A DNA stretch of 64,000 bases from Candidatus Mycobacterium wuenschmannii. Lineage in GTDB: Bacteria > Actinomycetota > Actinomycetes > Mycobacteriales > Mycobacteriaceae. Numbering within the stretch: position 1 is the stretch's first letter; every line of letters starts with the position of its first letter. Shown here in pieces: positions 29,478 through 37,940 of the stretch. The stretch lies in contig NZ_CP126981.1 of assembly GCF_030252325.1 (NCBI RefSeq), positions 3,224,001-3,288,000 of the forward strand, written 5' to 3'. Position numbers and translations under genes: made by a program. The notes beneath the pieces were generated by a model. That model was not told where the DNA came from, searched no databases, and saw nothing but the letters and a program-made list of their open reading frames with translations.

Positions 29478-30569
29478 GTGACGGGCTTGATCCCCGACGA
29501 CGTCCGCGACGAACCACTCGGCAGCCACGTTCTGGAGCTGGAGATCGCCGACGTCGTCACCGAGACCGACGACGCGCGCTCGCTGGTCTTCCGGGTGCCG
29601 GAGGGACCCGGCGATGCTCATGTGCCGGCGGAGCGGCTGCGCTACGCCCCCGGGCAGTTCCTGACGCTGCGGATTCCCAGCGATCGCACCGGCTCGGTGG
29701 CCCGCTGCTATTCACTGTGCAGCTCACCGTTCGCCGACGAGTCGCTGACTGTCACGGTCAAGCGCGACAAGGACGGCTACGCGTCGAACTGGCTGTGCGA
29801 CAACGCGCACGCCGGCATGCGAATCCATGTGCTGGCGCCGTCCGGCACCTTCGTGCCCAAAACGCTCGACGACGACTTCCTGCTGTTCGCCGCCGGCAGT
29901 GGCATCACCCCGGTGGTGTCGATCTGCAAGTCCGCGCTGTCCGAGGGCGGCGGGCTGGTGACGCTGGTGTACGCCAACCGAGACGAGAAGTCGGTGATCT
30001 TCTCCGACGCGCTGCGCGAGCTGGCCGCGAAGTACCCGGACCGGCTGACCGTCGTGCACTGGCTGGAATCGCTGCAGGGGCTGCCGTCGGCCAACGCGCT
30101 GGCGCAACTGGCCGCGCCGTTCACCGGGCGGCAGGCCTTCATCTGCGGCCCGGGACCGTTCATGACGGCCGCCCGCGAGGCTCTCGAGAGCCTGAAAATG
30201 CCTGCGGCACAGGTACATCTCGAGGTGTTCAAGTCGCTGGACAGCGACCCGTTCGCCGCTGTGAAGATTGAAGAAGACGATTCCGAAGCGGGCCCGGCGA
30301 GCGCGGTCGTCGAGCTCGACGGCGAGACCCACACGGTGTCGTGGCCGCGCAAGGCGAAGCTGCTCGACGTGCTGCTGGACAAGGGCCTGGACGCCCCGTT
30401 CTCGTGCCGCGAGGGACACTGCGGCGCCTGCGCCACCAGCCTGCGCAAGGGCAAGGTGACCATGGAGGTCAACGACGTTCTCGAGCAGCAGGACCTCGAC
30501 GAGGGCCTGATCCTGGCGTGCCAGGCACACCCCGAGACCGATTCAGTCGAAGTCACCTACGACGAATAG
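29478..30569 (+). CDS. kshB: KshB, reductase of 3-ketosteroid 9-alpha-hydroxylase
   Basis: A 363-residue oxygenase reductase. It has an FAD-binding domain (RCYSLCSSP), an NAD-binding domain (AAGSGITPVVSICKSAL; ICGPGPFM) and a C-terminal plant-type [2Fe-2S] domain (CREGHCGACATS and a fourth Cys in LACQAHPE). It passes electrons from NADH to the oxygenase KshA, which 9-alpha-hydroxylates 3-ketosteroids and triggers ring B opening. I start it at the GTG at 29478 after a GGAGGGAAGG ribosome site, just downstream of the KstR-type palindrome. Corresponds to Rv3571 (hmp). Confidence 0.94.
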   Translation: MTGLIPDDVRDEPLGSHVLELEIADVVTETDDARSLVFRVPEGPGDAHVPAERLRYAPGQFLTLRIPSDRTGSVARCYSLCSSPFADESLTVTVKRDKDGYASNWLCDNAHAGMRIHVLAPSGTFVPKTLDDDFLLFAAGSGITPVVSICKSALSEGGGLVTLVYANRDEKSVIFSDALRELAAKYPDRLTVVHWLESLQGLPSANALAQLAAPFTGRQAFICGPGPFMTAAREALESLKMPAAQVHLEVFKSLDSDPFAAVKIEEDDSEAGPASAVVELDGETHTVSWPRKAKLLDVLLDKGLDAPFSCREGHCGACATSLRKGKVTMEVNDVLEQQDLDEGLILACQAHPETDSVEVTYDE

Positions 30570-30618
30570 TCGCAGCGTAAGTTCTGCTCAGGCATAACGA
30601 GACTGGAGGACGAGGCAG

Positions 30619-31152
30619 ATGATGCGGCTGGTCACGGCGCTGGCGGGCGCGGGTCTGATGCTCGTGTTGATGCCGCCCGCGACTGCACCGGCGGCCACCA
30701 ACACGGCTACCTCGCTGATCCCACTCAACGACGGCAGCCAACTGGAGACCCGCGCCATGCTCGACTGCCACGCCGCGAATGGCAGCTGCGATTTCGTCGT
30801 CGCCGCGGGACGCCGGACCGGCGATGCCCTCGACGGCTTCCCGCACGACCTCTGGTCGCGGCAGAGCACCGACATCCGCTCGATGGATCGCACGCTGTAC
30901 CTCGACGTGCACGCCACGGCCCAGTATGACCGGGTGTTCAAAGAGGGCGGGGTCGACAACGTCACCACGATCTACACCGGTGAGGGGCCGTTGGAGAAGT
31001 ACCAGACCACCGGTCGGATCGATGCGACCGACTGGCATACCGGCCGGTCGCGCACCAACACACCCGTCATCATGTGCACCCACGTGCAGGTGGTCTACGG
31101 CGGAAACAACATCACCTCGCCGAGCACCTGCGCTCAGGCAACGTTCTCCTAG
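30619..31152 (+). CDS. Secreted hypothetical protein, Rv3572-like
   Basis: A 177-residue exported protein. A signal peptide (residues 1-27, MMRLVTALAGAGLMLVLMPP...APAAT) precedes a beta-rich mature domain with four cysteines (DCHAANGSCDF; MCTHVQV; STCAQATF), probably two disulphides. It occupies the Rv3572 position directly after kshB, 49 bp away. The sequence resembles other short mycobacterial exported proteins with no known function. Possible read-through from the KstR-controlled kshB promoter. Confidence 0.82.
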   Translation: MMRLVTALAGAGLMLVLMPPATAPAATNTATSLIPLNDGSQLETRAMLDCHAANGSCDFVVAAGRRTGDALDGFPHDLWSRQSTDIRSMDRTLYLDVHATAQYDRVFKEGGVDNVTTIYTGEGPLEKYQTTGRIDATDWHTGRSRTNTPVIMCTHVQVVYGGNNITSPSTCAQATFS

Positions 31153-31156
31153 CGCG

Positions 31157-32008
31157 TCAGAGCTTGTCCGACAACACCTTTGCGAACGTGTGAGTGTCGC
31201 CGGGCCAGCGGGCCGACACATAATCGCCATCGTCGACGACAAATGCCGGCTTCGGGTCCGTCGCGGTATCCCTGGCCATGCCAGAGGTTTTCGTCCGGTA
31301 GTGCGGTGAACCCTTTTCGACGTCCTGGAAGTCCGACGGATTCGCAAGTGCGCGAGTCACTTCCGCCTGCACGGACATGTAACCCGCGGGCTGGCCGGCC
31401 TCTTCGCTATAGGTGCGGTAGTAGTCGCGGTCCCAGAATCGGGTGACGCGCGACAGCCGCCAGGCGGTGCGTTCCAGCGCCCAGGTGAGCGCCGTCGTGC
31501 GGCGGCCGTGGAGCACCGAATGTCCGGTCGCGGGATCGACGCTGCGGGCGGCGAGCAGCACGCCGTGACAGATCGCGGCAACCTTCAGCTTGCGGGCGAA
31601 GGCGTCGACGACGAGGCGGTGCAGCGTTGGGCTGTCGATGTACGAGCGCATGCCGCGGGCGCGGTGGCCACCGGGCAACACCAGCCCGTCGACCCCGTCG
31701 AGCGTGGCGTCGGCCCACGTCGACGGATTCTGGTACTCGGGCGAGCGCAGCATTTCCCGATACGCGCGGCGGGCGTCCTCGTTGGCGCGCAGCGCCCGGC
31801 CCACGACCGTGATCGCGCCCAGCACCGGCAGCATCGACCAAAGATCCAGGCCGCGACCGGTGACCATGATGTCATCGGCCGCACCGGGCGCACCGCTCTC
31901 GGTCGCAAAGAGGACATCGTGGCCTTCGGTGCGCAGCACCTGCCAGCTGACCGCGACTTCCGTCGGGTCGAAGTCGCGGTCGGGGATCGGGATCAGCACG
32001 GTACCCAT
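31157..32008 (-). CDS. DJ-1/PfpI family (type 1 glutamine amidotransferase-like) protein
   Basis: A 283-residue DJ-1/PfpI-fold protein. The nucleophile elbow is AAICHGVLLAAR, with the acidic residue in LPGGHRARGMRSY. The N-terminal strand-turn MGTVLIPIPDRDFDPTEVAVSWQVL is typical of the family. Members act as chaperones, deglycases or hydratases. It ends 4 bp from the convergent secreted protein gene and is absent from that place in the M. tuberculosis order as I remember it. No pathway role can be deduced. Confidence 0.83.
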   Translation of the reverse strand: MGTVLIPIPDRDFDPTEVAVSWQVLRTEGHDVLFATESGAPGAADDIMVTGRGLDLWSMLPVLGAITVVGRALRANEDARRAYREMLRSPEYQNPSTWADATLDGVDGLVLPGGHRARGMRSYIDSPTLHRLVVDAFARKLKVAAICHGVLLAARSVDPATGHSVLHGRRTTALTWALERTAWRLSRVTRFWDRDYYRTYSEEAGQPAGYMSVQAEVTRALANPSDFQDVEKGSPHYRTKTSGMARDTATDPKPAFVVDDGDYVSARWPGDTHTFAKVLSDKL

Positions 32009-32111
32009 GGCTGGGCCCGAGCTTACGTGCAGCGTGGCGCCCCGAGCGTCGACTTGTTGTGCGGAATCCGTCGCTTCGCGCCCGACAACTCGACGTTGGG
32101 CGCCGGGTAAC

Positions 32112-34226
32112 TCAGCGCGGCAGGCCGAGCAGCCGTTCGGCGGCCAGCGTCAGCAGAATCTGCTCGGTGCCGCCGGCGATGGTCAGGCAGCGGGTGTTGA
32201 GGAAGTCCTTGACCGTCTTGTCCTCGACGAGGCCGGAGCTCTCAGACAGGTCCATCCGGTATTCGGCCAGCGCCTGCCGGTAGCGCACGCCGATCAGCTT
32301 GCGGACACTCGACTGAGCGCCAGGATCCTGTCCGCCGACCGCGAGCTGCGCGATGCGCTGGTCGAGCAGCGAGCCGACCTGCGCGGTGATGATTAAGTGA
32401 GCGAGCTGATCCTGTTGCGCCACATCGAGATCCGCCTTGGCGGCCTCAGCGAGCAGTTGCTCCATCGGGTTTCCCAACGCGGTGCCGGCAGCCATCGCGA
32501 CGCGTTCGTTGGCCAGCGTGGTGCGGGCCAGCCGCCAGCCGTCGTTGATCGTGCCGACCACCATCTCGTCGGGCACGAACACGTTGTCCAGGAAGACCTC
32601 ATTGAACAACGCATCGCCGGTGATCTCGCGCAGCGGCCGGATCACAATGCCGGGCGTGCCCATGTCGATCAGGAAGTACGAAATGCCTTTGTGCTTGGGC
32701 GCATCGGGATCGGTGCGGGCCAGGCAGACACCCCACTGCGCCTTGTGCGCCGACGAGGTCCACACCTTCTGCCCGGTGAGCTCCCAGCCGCCGTCGACCT
32801 TGACGGCCTTGGTGCGCAGCGACGCCAGGTCCGATCCGGCGCCGGGCTCGGAAAACAGCTGGCACCAGTAGATTTCGCCGTTCAGCGTGCCCGGGAGAAA
32901 CTGCTCGATCTGCTCGGGCGTGCCGTGTTCGAGGATGGTCGGGGCGGCCCACCAGCCGATCACCAGGTCGGGGCGGGTCACCTCGACCGATGCCAATTCC
33001 TGGTCGATCAACAGCTGCTCGGCCGGTCCCGCGCCGCGGCCGTACGGCTTCGGCCAGTGCGGCGCCAGCAGGCCCGCCTCGGCCAGCTTGGCCTGCCGCT
33101 CTCCGTCCGAGAGCGCGGCGACTCCGGCAGCGGCGTCGGCGATCTCGGGCCGCAGGTCCTCGACGTCGCTGAGGTCGATGCTGAGGTCACGACGGACGCC
33201 GTCCTGGGTCAGCTCGGCCGTACGGCGCAGCCATCGGGCGGGCCCACCGAGGAACTGCCCGATGCCGTAGGCCCGACGCAGGTAGAGGTGCGCGTCGTGT
33301 TCCCAGGTGATCCCGATGCCGCCGAGGACCTGGATGCAATCCTTGGCGTTGGCCTTCACAGCGTCGATGGCGACACCGGCGGCGATCGCCGCGGCGATGG
33401 ACAGCTGACGACGGTCTCCGTCCTGGGCGGCGCGGGCGGCGTCGGCGGCCGCGACCGCGACCTGCTCGGTGCGACAGAGCATCTCGGCGCACAGGTGCTT
33501 GATCGCCTGGAAGCTGCCGATCGGCTTACCGAACTGCTCGCGGACCTTTGCGTATTCGACCGCGGTGTCCAGCGCCCAGCGGGTGATGCCCGCCGCCTCG
33601 GCGGACAGCAGCGCCACCGCCAGATCGGCCACCGGGGCGTCGACCACGCTGGCCGGAGCGGCAGTGAACACCGCCCGCGCCAGCGGCCGGGAGAAGTCGG
33701 TGGCCTCCAGCGCCTCGACCGATACGGTGCCCGCTGCATCGGCTGCGCCGGGGTCGACCAGCAGCCAGGTGTCGCCGGCTGGGACCAAGATCACGCCGCC
33801 GTCGACGCCGCCGAGCACCCACGGCGCGGTCCCCGAAACCTGCGAGGCCGTCTCGTCGAAATCGACATCGCCGCCCAGCGCGACGCCGGCGGTGCGCTCC
33901 CCGGACGCCAACGCCTCACGCAGCGCGGGGTCGGACACTACGAGTGTGGCTAACGCCGTCGTGGCCACCGGGCCGGGCACCAGCGCCCGGGCCGCCTCCT
34001 CGACCATCGCCGACAGGTCCTCGATGCTGCCGCCCGCGCCACCGCAGTCCTCGGGGACCGCGACGCCGAACAAACCCAGGTCGGCCAGGCCGGCGAAGAC
34101 CGGCTGCCAGGCCTTCGGCTCGCCCTGCTCGATATCCCGTACCGCATCCGTCGCGCCGGAGCCAGCCGCCCAGTCGCGGACCAACTCCCGGGCCGCAAAC
34201 TGTTCGTCAGTGATGGTCGTGCCCAC
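32112..34226 (-). CDS. fadE34: FadE34, fused two-domain acyl-CoA dehydrogenase
   Basis: A 704-residue fusion of two acyl-CoA dehydrogenase-like halves. The N-terminal half (about 1-340) resembles a partner subunit (YAKVREQFGKPIGSFQAIKHLCAEMLCR; LGGIGITWEHDAHLYLRRAY). The C-terminal half (about 360-704) is a complete subunit (LFSEPGAGSDLASLRTKAVK; TIAGGTEQILLTLAAERLLGLPR). It reproduces in one chain the alpha-beta arrangement of sterol FadE heterotetramers. The Rv3573c orthologue acts on a C24-type side-chain steroid CoA. The start is GTG at 34226 (MGTTITDEQFAARELV). KstR-controlled, divergent from kstR. Confidence 0.91.
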   Translation of the reverse strand: MGTTITDEQFAARELVRDWAAGSGATDAVRDIEQGEPKAWQPVFAGLADLGLFGVAVPEDCGGAGGSIEDLSAMVEEAARALVPGPVATTALATLVVSDPALREALASGERTAGVALGGDVDFDETASQVSGTAPWVLGGVDGGVILVPAGDTWLLVDPGAADAAGTVSVEALEATDFSRPLARAVFTAAPASVVDAPVADLAVALLSAEAAGITRWALDTAVEYAKVREQFGKPIGSFQAIKHLCAEMLCRTEQVAVAAADAARAAQDGDRRQLSIAAAIAAGVAIDAVKANAKDCIQVLGGIGITWEHDAHLYLRRAYGIGQFLGGPARWLRRTAELTQDGVRRDLSIDLSDVEDLRPEIADAAAGVAALSDGERQAKLAEAGLLAPHWPKPYGRGAGPAEQLLIDQELASVEVTRPDLVIGWWAAPTILEHGTPEQIEQFLPGTLNGEIYWCQLFSEPGAGSDLASLRTKAVKVDGGWELTGQKVWTSSAHKAQWGVCLARTDPDAPKHKGISYFLIDMGTPGIVIRPLREITGDALFNEVFLDNVFVPDEMVVGTINDGWRLARTTLANERVAMAAGTALGNPMEQLLAEAAKADLDVAQQDQLAHLIITAQVGSLLDQRIAQLAVGGQDPGAQSSVRKLIGVRYRQALAEYRMDLSESSGLVEDKTVKDFLNTRCLTIAGGTEQILLTLAAERLLGLPR

Positions 34227-34280
34227 CTGAACTCCTCGATCGACGGAAAACGGCGCAGCGCGAGACGCTACGCGCAGCAC

Positions 34281-34294
34281 TAGAACGTGTTCTA
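34281..34294. promoter_or_regulatory. KstR operator in the fadE34/kstR gap
   Basis: TAGAACGTGTTCTA is an almost perfect palindrome and an exact match to TnnAACnnGTTnnA. It lies 54 bp upstream of fadE34 and could also mediate kstR autoregulation. Confidence 0.87.
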
Positions 34295-34434
34295 ATAGTG
34301 CCAGTGTTCGACCGTCAAGTCGAATGCCATCGCAGCAGGACATCCCGGTGTCCCGGCCGCACGGAGGTGGGAGATTCGCGCTCGGCATGCGTATCGTTTC
34401 GGGCGAGCGCGCAAGAAAAGGAGCTGGCCGTCAG

Positions 34435-35115
34435 ATGTCGTCACCGGCGAACAAGAACTCGGGCACGTCCTCGGGTTCGTCCTCTGCGCAACCCCGTGAG
34501 GTGATGAACGTGGCGGTACTCGCCGAGTCGGAACTCGGCTCCGAAGCGCAGCGGGAGCGTCGTAAGCGCATCCTCGACGCGACGATGGCGATCGCCTCCA
34601 AGGGCGGCTACGAGGCCGTTCAGATGCGTGCGGTCGCCGACCGAGCGGACGTCGCAGTAGGCACGCTGTACCGGTACTTCCCGTCGAAGGTGCACCTGCT
34701 GGTGTCCGCGCTGGGCCGGGAGTTCGAGCGCATCGACGCCAAGACCGACCGCTCGACCCTGGTCGGCGGGACGCCGAACCAGCGGCTGAATTTCATGATC
34801 AGCAAACTCAATCGCGCGATGCAGCGCAACCCGCTGCTGACCGAGGCCATGACCCGCGCCTACGTCTTCGCCGACGCGTCGGCGGCCGGCGAGGTGGATC
34901 AGGTGGAGAAGCTGATCGACTCGATGTTCGCCCGCGCGATGAGCGACGGCGAACCGACCGAGGAGCAGTACCACATCGCCCGGGTGATCTCCGATGTGTG
35001 GACGAACAATCTGCTGGCCTGGCTGACCCGGCGGGCGTCGGCCACCGACGTCGCCAAGCGGCTGGAGTTGGCGGTCCGGCTGCTGATCGGCGACGGCGAC
35101 ACCGCGCACGTCTGA
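34435..35115 (+). CDS. kstR: KstR, TetR-family master repressor of cholesterol catabolism
   Basis: The TetR protein with the HTH VQMRAVADRADVAVGTLYRYFPSKVHLLVSALGREFERID and the ligand domain MQRNPLLTEAMTRAYVFADASAAGEVDQVEKLIDSMFARAM, essentially the Rv3574 sequence. It represses the sterol regulon through TnnAACnnGTTnnA sites, five of which occur in this window, and is released by steroid-CoA thioesters. The start is uncertain. The ATG at 34435 (226 residues, with a Ser-rich leader) has AAGGAG 12 bp upstream; the GTG at 34510 (201 residues) corresponds to the M. tuberculosis N-terminus. Confidence 0.93.
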   Translation: MSSPANKNSGTSSGSSSAQPREVMNVAVLAESELGSEAQRERRKRILDATMAIASKGGYEAVQMRAVADRADVAVGTLYRYFPSKVHLLVSALGREFERIDAKTDRSTLVGGTPNQRLNFMISKLNRAMQRNPLLTEAMTRAYVFADASAAGEVDQVEKLIDSMFARAMSDGEPTEEQYHIARVISDVWTNNLLAWLTRRASATDVAKRLELAVRLLIGDGDTAHV

Positions 35116-35119
35116 TCGC

Positions 35120-36193
35120 TCAGGGCGGCGGCCCCGCGGTGCGTCCCCGAATCAGTTCGGTGGTGAGCACTTCGATCGTCGGTGTGATGTCCCCACTCAG
35201 TAGGAGTTCGCCTGCGCGGCGGCCCTTGTGCAAGCTCGGCTGGGCGACGGTGGTCAGGCCTCGGCTCATCGCCGCGGGCACGCCGTCGAATCCGGTGACG
35301 GTGATCTGGTCGGGGGCGAACTTGCCGCGGGCGCGCAGGTAGTCGAGCGCGGAGACGGCGAGCACGTCGGCGGTGCACATCAGCGCAGTGATGCGCGGAT
35401 TCGCCTTCAACGCGATCTGCGCGGCGATGCCACCGGAAGCCGGGGTGTGCTCGTGGCTTTCGACGACAGTCAACGAATCGGGGTTGAGGCCGGCCGCCGT
35501 CATCGCCTCGCGGACACCGCGGATGCGTTCGCTCTGGACGTGAAACGTGGACGCGTGCAGGCGTTTGACGTCGGCCAACCCCTGATGCCGGTCGCGCATC
35601 AAGCGCATGGTGAGCAGCCCGATCTCGCGATGCCCCAGACCGAGGACGTGATCGGCCATCTCGCGCATCGCGACACGGTCGTCGATGCTCACCTGGGACG
35701 CGCCGGGCACGTCTTTGGGTTGGTCGACCACCACCAGCGGCAGCCGCCGCTGCAGCACCACTTGCAGGTAGGGATCGTCACCGGCAGCGGAGTACACCAC
35801 GAAGCCGTCGACACCCGCCGCGAGCACCGACGCCGTGCCGTCGGCAACGCTGCGACTCGGGCCGACCGCCACGAGTAGCAGGCCCTGCCCCTGGGCTTCA
35901 CACGACTGGGCCAGTCCCGCAACGAAATCCAGCGCCGCGGGATCGCTGAACGAATAGGTCAGCGGCTCGGTGATCACCAATCCCACCGCGCCGGCCTTGC
36001 GCGTCCGCAGCGAACGCGCGACGGGATCGGGGCCGGGATAACCGATGCGTTTGGCCGTGGCCAGCACCCGTTCCCGCAACGCATCCGAAAGTTGGTCCGG
36101 CCGGTTGTAGGCGTTCGAGATGGTGGTCCGCGAAACCTTGAGCTCAGCCGCCAGCGATGCGAGTGTCGCCCGGCGTCGCGGCAGGGGGCTCAT
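35120..36193 (-). CDS. LacI-family transcriptional regulator
   Basis: A 357-residue LacI/GalR regulator. The N-terminal HTH with hinge reads ATLASLAAELKVSRTTISNAYNRPDQLS, followed by a periplasmic-binding-protein-like ligand domain (AVGLVITEPLTYSFSDPAALDFVAGLA; ITVTGFDGVPAAMSRGLTTVAQPSLHKGRRAGELLL). It corresponds to Rv3575c. It converges on kstR with a 4-bp gap and is divergent from pxpA, so it may control the pxpA-MBL-arsB2 operon. The effector is unknown. Confidence 0.88.
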   Translation of the reverse strand: MSPLPRRRATLASLAAELKVSRTTISNAYNRPDQLSDALRERVLATAKRIGYPGPDPVARSLRTRKAGAVGLVITEPLTYSFSDPAALDFVAGLAQSCEAQGQGLLLVAVGPSRSVADGTASVLAAGVDGFVVYSAAGDDPYLQVVLQRRLPLVVVDQPKDVPGASQVSIDDRVAMREMADHVLGLGHREIGLLTMRLMRDRHQGLADVKRLHASTFHVQSERIRGVREAMTAAGLNPDSLTVVESHEHTPASGGIAAQIALKANPRITALMCTADVLAVSALDYLRARGKFAPDQITVTGFDGVPAAMSRGLTTVAQPSLHKGRRAGELLLSGDITPTIEVLTTELIRGRTAGPPP

Positions 36194-36255
36194 GCACCCT
36201 GAGGTTACCGGGAATCGTGCCGCTGAGCCGTTTTTCGGCGACTAAGCTGTCGGCC

Positions 36256-37014
36256 GTGGCCAGCATCGACCTGAACACCGACCTCGGCGAGGGCTTCGGG
36301 GTCTGGCAACTCGGCGACGACGATGCGATGCTCTCCATCGTCAGCAGCGCCAACGTCGCCTGTGGCTTCCACGCCGGCGACCCGGCCGGACTGCTGGCGG
36401 TCTGCCGACTGGCCGCCGAGCGCGGGGTGCGGATCGGCGCGCAGGTGAGCTACCGCGACCTGGCCGGATTCGGCCGCCGCTTCATCGACGTCGCACCCGC
36501 GGACCTGCTGGCCGACGTGGTGTACCAGATCGGCGGATTGCAGGGCCTGGCGCACGCGGCCGGGTCCACGGTGTCCTACGTCAAACCCCATGGTGCGCTG
36601 TACAACACGATTGTCACCCACCGCGAGCAGGCTGCGGCGGTGGCCGAGGCGGTGCGCTTGGTCGACGCGAGTCTCCCGGTGCTGGGGCTGGGTGGATCGG
36701 TCTTCTTCGACGAAGCCGGCCGCCGTGGTCTGCGAACCGTCGGTGAGGCGTTCGCCGATCGCGCCTATCAGCCTGACGGGCAACTGGTTTCGCGCCGCGA
36801 ACCCGGCGCGGTGCTGGCCGATCCGGCCGCCATCGCCGACCGGGTGGCGACCATGGTGACCGCGGGCACCGTGACCGCCGTCGACGGCTCGACCGTAGCG
36901 GTGGAAGTGGAATCGGTCTGCGTTCACGGTGATTCGCCGGGCGCGGTACGGATCGCGACCGCCGTCCGGGATCGGCTGCGCGCCGACGAGATCGAGCTGA
37001 AAGCGTTTTGCTGA
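36256..37014 (+). CDS. pxpA: LamB/YcsF family 5-oxoprolinase subunit A
   Basis: A 252-residue LamB/YcsF protein (SIDLNTDLGEGFG, VACGFHAGDPAG, YVKPHGALYN, AFADRAY, VCVHGDSPGAV). PxpA acts with PxpB and PxpC to hydrolyse 5-oxoproline to glutamate with ATP. Neither partner gene is nearby, so it may work with distant subunits or on another substrate. The start is GTG at 36256, chosen because the family motif begins immediately (SIDLNTD). The stop overlaps the next ATG by one base. Confidence 0.86.
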   Translation: MASIDLNTDLGEGFGVWQLGDDDAMLSIVSSANVACGFHAGDPAGLLAVCRLAAERGVRIGAQVSYRDLAGFGRRFIDVAPADLLADVVYQIGGLQGLAHAAGSTVSYVKPHGALYNTIVTHREQAAAVAEAVRLVDASLPVLGLGGSVFFDEAGRRGLRTVGEAFADRAYQPDGQLVSRREPGAVLADPAAIADRVATMVTAGTVTAVDGSTVAVEVESVCVHGDSPGAVRIATAVRDRLRADEIELKAFC

Positions 37015-37940
37015 TGCGGCTGCGACCCGGGCGCCCCGACCTCGCGAAGCAGGCACATCGCTTCACGGTTCCGGTTGCCGATTCCGACTCCCCGCTGACC
37101 GCGACGTGGCTCGGGGTGTCCACCCTGCTGCTCGACGACGGGTCGTCTGCGGTGATGACGGATGGTTTCTTCTCCCGGCCGAGCCTGGCCCGGGTTGGGG
37201 TCGGCAAACTGGCGCCGTCGCCCGCGCGGGTCGACGGATGCCTGGCGCGCGTCGGGGTCTCCCGACTCGACGCCGTCGTGCCGGTGCACACGCATTTCGA
37301 CCATGCCCTGGATTCCGCACTGGTCGCCGATCGGACCGGCGCATCACTGGTGGGCGGCGAATCCGCCGCGAACATCGGTCGCGGCCATGGCCTGTCCGAA
37401 GATCGGCTGCAGGTCGCCGAATCGGGCTCGCCAATTCGATTGGGCGCCTTTGACATCACGCTGTTCGAGTCGCGGCACAGCCCGCCCGACCGGTTTCCCG
37501 GCACCATCGATCAGCCCGTCGTGCCACCGGTGAAGGTCGCCGCCTACAAGTGCGGGGAGGCCTGGGCGACGGTGATCCATCACCGACCCTCGGACCGTCG
37601 GGTGCTGATCCAGGGCAGCGCCGGATTCGTGCGGGGATCGCTGGGCGGGCAGCGGGCCGACGTGGTCTACCTCGGCGTGGGCCAGCTCGGCGTGCAACCG
37701 GAGAGCTACATCGCCGACTATTGGGCGGAAACGGTGCGGACCGTCGGTGCGCGGCGGGTGGTGCTGGTGCACTGGGACGACTTCTTCCGTCCGCTGTCAA
37801 AACCGTTGCGGGCCTTACCTTATCTGGCCGACGATCTGGACGCATCGCTGCGCATCCTGGACGGGCTGGCCGAGCGCGACGGGGTTGCGTTGGAGATGCC
37901 GACGGTCTGGCGGCGCGAAGATCCCTGGGCCCGAGTTTGA
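37014..37940 (+). CDS. MBL-fold hydrolase, Rv3577-like
   Basis: A 308-residue metallo-beta-lactamase-fold protein. The metal motif HTHFDHALDSAL and further ligand candidates FESRHS and VLVHWDDFF are visible. It resembles Rv3577 and the UlaG/NAPE-PLD-like side of the superfamily. It begins at the ATG overlapping the pxpA stop and ends within the TTG start of arsB2, so the three genes are translationally coupled. The substrate is unknown. Confidence 0.83.
   Translation: MRLRPGRPDLAKQAHRFTVPVADSDSPLTATWLGVSTLLLDDGSSAVMTDGFFSRPSLARVGVGKLAPSPARVDGCLARVGVSRLDAVVPVHTHFDHALDSALVADRTGASLVGGESAANIGRGHGLSEDRLQVAESGSPIRLGAFDITLFESRHSPPDRFPGTIDQPVVPPVKVAAYKCGEAWATVIHHRPSDRRVLIQGSAGFVRGSLGGQRADVVYLGVGQLGVQPESYIADYWAETVRTVGARRVVLVHWDDFFRPLSKPLRALPYLADDLDASLRILDGLAERDGVALEMPTVWRREDPWARV

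Noticed and set aside
34324..34434. Further upstream extension of kstR
   Set aside because: It starts close to the KstR operator and adds Arg-rich low-quality sequence with no ribosome site.
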